Source of the DNA: Vicia villosa
Lineage: Eukaryota > Streptophyta > Magnoliopsida > Fabales > Fabaceae
Direction: 5' to 3'
NCBI RefSeq assembly: GCF_029867415.1
Contig: NC_081186.1
Coordinates: 24,059,915 to 24,123,914, forward strand
DNA length: 64,000 nucleotides
Part shown: one piece after another, positions 59,702-64,000 of the stretch
How positions within the stretch are numbered: the stretch's first letter is position 1
Layout: every line of letters starts with the position of its first letter
Made by a program: the position numbers and the translations under genes
The notes under the pieces: model-generated
What the model saw: only the letters and a program-made list of their open reading frames with translations
What the model was told of the DNA's origin: nothing
The model's database searches: none

Positions 59702-62700
59702 TGTAGCGGGGAAAATCTGAGATCGAAGCCATTGATTGACTCGACTCAATATTTCAGTGAAAGTGGCCACCGCGCTTTATTGTTTCCAAAGGAAAAGGGA
59801 AAAGAACGAAGAAAACCCAAAGTTTGTTTTTAAAACAAAAAGAAGAGATCTTAGGTACGGGTGTTGATTATACAAGGGGAAGGTTTTAAGCACCCCTCAT
59901 ATATGTGGTACTCCACAGGAACCTTTTTGAAAATTTGTGTCGTGTGTGCTAAAAAAAGAGTTTGTTTTATTTTTAAAATAAGCTCGGCAAGACATTAAGC
60001 CTTGTGCCTACATACCTCCTCAGTGCAATGGAGAAGTCAGAGCTAATGTAGTTCCGCTTAAAGGGGAAAACGTTTTTAAAATGAATAAACACTTTATCGT
60101 CGTCGGAGAGAAATACTCAGCCATTGATCTTGAGCATGAGAATAAATGAGTTCTTTGCATCGCAAATGAAAGAAGGGCTCCAACTCGGATAGAAATCAAC
60201 GAGTATGCCACTAGCTCTCTCACGCGGAAAAGATTTCATTATATCAATCAATTTCAAAATCGTGGGGTATCGCCACTCGTTTCGACAATTAGTCGTGTCT
60301 AAACTTTTTGAAGAAAAGCCACTAAGGGCAAAAGATATTTTAAAAGAAAAGGTTTTGAAAAGATTGAAAACATAAGAAGGTTTTTGAAAAAGGGAGAAGA
60401 TTTTGAAAATTAAAGAAGGGGAGGAGATGAAGAGGCTATCCTAGTGCGTAAAATAAAAGCTAAGGAAAAGAATGGTCTAACAACACTTGACATTACAGGT
60501 CAAGGTAGATTTCCCATCCTTTGGACTATCAATACCAAACCAACACATTACCACTTGGGGATCCAGATGAACTTATTATCTTAGCACCACTTTTCATTAA
60601 GCACATTAAAATTCTGACGAAAATCAGGCAGAGTAACGGCTGTTTTCGGGTGAAATCCTTATCTCAATGCCTTGGAATTAACCATCAAAGGCTTTCAAGG
60701 AAATACCTGCATACACAAACAGACAACAATCCAATGCCAGACAGACAGAATAACAACAGAGTAATAATATCGTAAGGGCCCAGAGGTACTAAGTCCATAA
60801 GTCCGAATCTCCAAAATGCTCAGGATAGTAACCAATAGTCCGAAAGAGATCCTTAAACGTTTTTTTAGATTTTTGTTGTTTATTAGTGTTTTAGAATAAA
60901 AGTAAAGTATGGTCCAAGTGGACAAAAATAAAATAGTGGAAACATAAACATAACGTCCAAATGGACAAAGAGAAAATAGCGGAATATAAACGTCCAAATG
61001 GACAAAGAGAAAATAGCGGAATGTAAATATGATGAAATGATAAAATAAAGCAATAAAGCGAGAAGTAAAGAGCGGTATAATAAATTGCGGAAATTAAAGT
61101 CAATTGTTAGAAGTTAGAGATAACCATCTTGAAACTTGTCAAGTATGTTATCAAAGTTAGTAATAAAGATCGATGGTGAGTGAAGGATGTTCTCGGATTT
61201 AAATTCAATGGAACTTTATCAGAAGCTTGATAAGATCATAGCGACTACACAATAAACTTCCATAAGTCATAAATCAACCGCATACAATTCTCTTCCATGT
61301 TTGATCTTTTTTGATTCGGGACACGAAATATTGCGCTATGTTAAGCAGATCGCCAAGTGATTTATGTAGAAATCACCCTACAACGAGGCCGGTCAAAACT
61401 TTATGTGCTAATGCATGCGAGAGAAGCGATATGTAGATCACTCCCCGAAAGCAATACCGCACGAAAAGAAAAATAGGGAGCAATCTAGTCTTTACCAAGA
61501 ATCCATAAGAATTCTCAAGGTATTAAGACTTTCATCGATCAAAATAAAAAGAAGTAGAAGATTGAACCACATTCAAAAGCTCCTTTCATCCGTAATTTCA
61601 ATCACTTAATTTTGCGGATTTGGATTCTCATCCTATCGACGCCCTAAGTCCATTGAAAATTAGAGAGAAATTAGGCCTCTAACCTGTGATTCAAAGAAAA
61701 TATCAAAAGAATGGAGTAGAAGAAGAGTTAGAACCAAAACAAGTCAAAAATAGCAAAAACAAGCATTCTGCCTCACTGGAAATCGATTCCCCTCTGTAGG
61801 AAATCGATTTCCTGAGTGCAGAGTTCAAAATTGGCATAAAAACAAGGTGGAAATCGATTTCCTACAGAGGGAAATCGATTTCCTGCACGCAGCTTTCAAA
61901 AAATCAGCATTAGGAAGCATAAAACTTGACTTAAGCAAACATACAAACACCTTATGATCACATATCAATTGGAGCACGAATTTTCCATCAATTCACCATC
62001 AAATAGGACCAATATAGCATCAAAGATGCATCACACATAAACACAAAAGAATCACATTATGATAGATGAAAAAGGATGAAGAAAATTACCAAATCTTGAA
62101 CAAAACTTAGATCTACTTCAAGAATCACCAACACAAATCTTGATCTCTCAACAATTTAAGAAAAAGGAGTGAAATGGATGGTGGTTTAGCTCAAAGTTTT
62201 TGAGGTTCAAGATGTGACTCACAAACTTTATGAAAGAAAAAGAGCTTTGGTGAATTTGGTAGGGATGAGGAGAGAAATTGCAAGGGGTTTGTTGGCTTTC
62301 CAAGCTTGAGAAATGAGAGAGTAGAGACCTCTATTTATAGGATTGGAGCAAGAGTAGTGGCAATTTGGTCTTTTTGCTTTTGGTTAATTAACTTGTGTTT
62401 AATTGGTATTTAAATGGTAAAAATGGTAAAATGGGGTTTAAGTGGGTTTAATGAAGGGAATGAATTTTGATGAGGTGGAAAATTGGTAAAATGAAAAAAT
62501 TGATCAAAGAAAAAAGTGTTTGGTGCCAAAATGATGTCATGCTTCCCTCTTTTTTTCAAATTTCGTCCAGGGAAATCGATTTCCTATATGGATAAATCGA
62601 TTTCCATAGTGAAATTTTCAAAAATCCATTTTCTTGCACTGTTTTGATTTTTGCCCGATCTTTTACCTGTAAAATATAAACAAAAGAGGCAAAATATATA

Positions 62701-62853
62701 TTTTTGGATTTTGGTTAGTACAGAACAAATAAAAGGCTATAAATGATTGACGGTTCCCCTCAAAGACAAAATGATACCTCAAGATTGTGATCTTGATTGA
62801 TGATTGAAATGCAAATGATGTATGATCTTAGGGTCAAAAATTGAGGTATGACA
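59702..62853 (-). mobile_element. Solo LTR, 3.15 kb, long-LTR Ty3/gypsy type (copy B) inside the SIRE LTR
   Basis: Plus strand starts TGTAGCGGGG and ends GAGGTATGACA, like copy A (20249-23658). A perfect target duplication CGCCT is at 59697-59701 and 62854-62858. It lands exactly at the SIRE TATA box, leaving CCTATAAATAG on the right side. It is colinear with copy A over most of its length, with many small differences and a different palindrome flank. Confidence 0.93.
61778..62608. repeat. Two clusters of GGAAATCGATTTCC palindromes in copy B
   Basis: Copies at about 61779, 61800, 61850 and 61871, and again at 62571 and 62593, all with the AAATCGATTT core and mostly GG...CC flanks. The clusters occupy the same two places as the GC...GC-flanked clusters in copy A. 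Confidence 0.85.
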
Positions 62854-63410
62854 CGCCTATAAATAGAAGTTCTGATGAGAAGCTGAATACACAACTCTTG
62901 CACAAAATACAGAAACGCTGTCAAATTCAAAAGCTCTCAAACTTCATCTTTAACCTCACTTTACTTTTGTAATATCTTAGTGAGATTTAAGCTTAGAACT
63001 TAAGAGAAATATCACATTTGTGATTATAGCTTTTTAAGAAGCATTTGAATACTCTTGTAAACATTTATTTTACATTGATTTATAAAAGGTTCCTAGAGTG
63101 ATAAAGTTGTGATCAGTAGACTCTACAAGACTTAGAAGTTTCTAAGTGGTGAATTTCCTAGAGTGATCAAGGTGTGATCAGAATACTCTAGAAGACTTAG
63201 AGGGTATCTAAGTGGAAAACCATTGTAATCAAGAATGATTAGTGGATTAAATCCTCAGTTGAGGTAAATCACTCTAAGGGGGTGGATTGGAGTAGTTTCG
63301 TTAACAACGAACCAGGATAAAAATATTGTGTTCATTATTTTTGTCTTAAGAGTTTTTAAAGTCACACTTATTCAAACTCCCCCTTTCTAAGTGTTTTTCT
63401 ATCCTTCAAT

Positions 63411-63422
63411 TGGCATCAGAGC
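63411..63422 (+). promoter_or_regulatory. Primer binding site of the second SIRE element
   Basis: TGGCATCAGAGC follows the LTR end (CCTTCA AT) at the same spacing as in the first element, with one change from TGGTATCAGAGC. Confidence 0.85.
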
Positions 63423-63491
63423 GCCGGTTCTAAGGTGCAAGCACTTAACCGTGTTAGAAAAGATTCTGGAAGAGAAAAACACATAGCTTAA

Positions 63492-64000
63492 CTGGCTGGT
63501 GAAAAAGATACATCTACATCTGGCTCTGCTGAGCAACACAATGGAAATAGAAACAATGGCTATTCTAGACCACCAGTATTTGATGGTGAAAACTTTGAAT
63601 ACTAGAAAGATAGATTGGAAAGTTACTTTCTTGGTTTAGATGGTAATTTGTGGGACTTGCTTGTGGATGGTTACAAACATCCAGTGAATGCTAGTGGAGC
63701 AAATATGTCAAGACAAGAGATGAGTGATGATCAAAAGAAACAATTTAAAAATCATCATAAGTCTAGGACTATTCTGCTGAATGCTATTTCTCATTCTGAA
63801 TATGAGATACCAAACAGGGAAACTGCCCATGACATCTTTGAATCATTAAAGATGACTCACGAAGGAAATGCCCAAGTCAAAGAGACAAAAGCTCTTGCAT
63901 TAATCCAGAAGTATGAAGCCTTCAAGATGGAGGATGATGAAAACATTGAAACAATGTTCTCAAGATTTCAAACCTTGACTGCTAGATTAAGAGTGCTTGA
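63492..64000 (+). pseudogene. gag: Broken SIRE gag (no start codon, early stop), cut by the window edge
   Basis: The reading frame aligns with the Gag at 7653-5734 from its first residues (TSTSGSAEQ, DGENFEY, LESYFLGLDG). The start codon position reads CTG (63492), and a TAG at 63603-63605 replaces the Trp of the EYW motif. One codon is also missing in the SEYE/NRETA region near 63810. The rest is open to the window edge and conserved (KMTHEGNAQVKETKALALIQ). This copy cannot make full-length Gag from this frame. Confidence 0.9.

Larger units (their letters stand above)
59125..64000 (+). mobile_element. Second SIRE/Sirevirus element, 5' end only, runs off the right edge
   Basis: Starts TGTTAGAACAAGAATTGTTC, matching the reverse complement of the LTR ending at 9013. 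The 5' LTR spans 59125-63408 but is split by a 3152-bp solo LTR (59702-62853), leaving about 1.13 kb of LTR. A primer site and a broken gag follow. It is the same family as 1-9013 but clearly diverged and in the opposite orientation. Confidence 0.92.

Overview
This is a plant nuclear genomic window, almost certainly from a papilionoid legume. I infer this from the repeat families: Sirevirus/SIRE-type copia LTRs rich in CTTCTGAT, very long LTRs starting TGTCATACCCC or TGTTGTACCCC, and Ty3 LTRs starting TGTAACACCCC. The two intact genes have introns and GT-AG splice sites typical of dicots. A Trifolieae/Fabeae-type genome would fit, but the sequence cannot fix the genus. No prokaryotic features, CRISPR arrays or rRNA genes are visible.

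Layout. 1-9013: a very young SIRE/Sirevirus copia retrotransposon on the minus strand, whose 3' LTR runs off the left edge. 9014-9484: an older LTR fragment and a TA microsatellite. 9485-26660: a nested pile-up in which a small MITE sits in the TA repeat, a 16.95-kb Mutator-like element (MULE; 9553-26503, 9-bp target duplication TATATTTAA) sits in the MITE, and the MULE itself holds an 8.3-kb deleted Ty3/gypsy element (10397-18716, duplication TAATG) and a 3.4-kb solo LTR (20249-23658, duplication GTATC). The MULE carries a broken MuDR-type transposase (minus strand) and, facing it, a broken small GRF zinc-finger/membrane gene (plus strand).

27003-29400: an intact four-exon nuclear gene for plastid ribosomal protein uL13 (243 aa). 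29401-37100: AT-rich repeats and a plant-mobile-domain pseudogene cut in two by another solo LTR (32335-35337, duplication GGTGG). 37128-48226 (minus): an intact 24-exon gene for a 1000-aa LRR-malectin receptor-like kinase whose introns hold four clear MITEs. 48227-50099: no recognisable gene.

50100-64000: more nested LTR material: a Ty3 solo LTR (50100-51926), a long solo LTR (52244-55422, duplication GGAAG), a copia gag remnant, a diverged copia LTR, a Ty3 LTR fragment, a TA microsatellite, and the 5' end of a second SIRE element on the plus strand (from 59125). The second element's LTR is split by another 3.15-kb solo LTR (59702-62853, duplication CGCCT), and its gag has lost its start codon and gained a stop.

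Only two host genes look functional: the plastid ribosomal protein and the receptor kinase. The recurring oddity is that several unrelated repeat families carry clusters of short, nearly perfect palindromes, each with its own consensus, in non-coding parts of the element. In two related solo LTRs the palindrome flanks differ, yet both arms have changed together.
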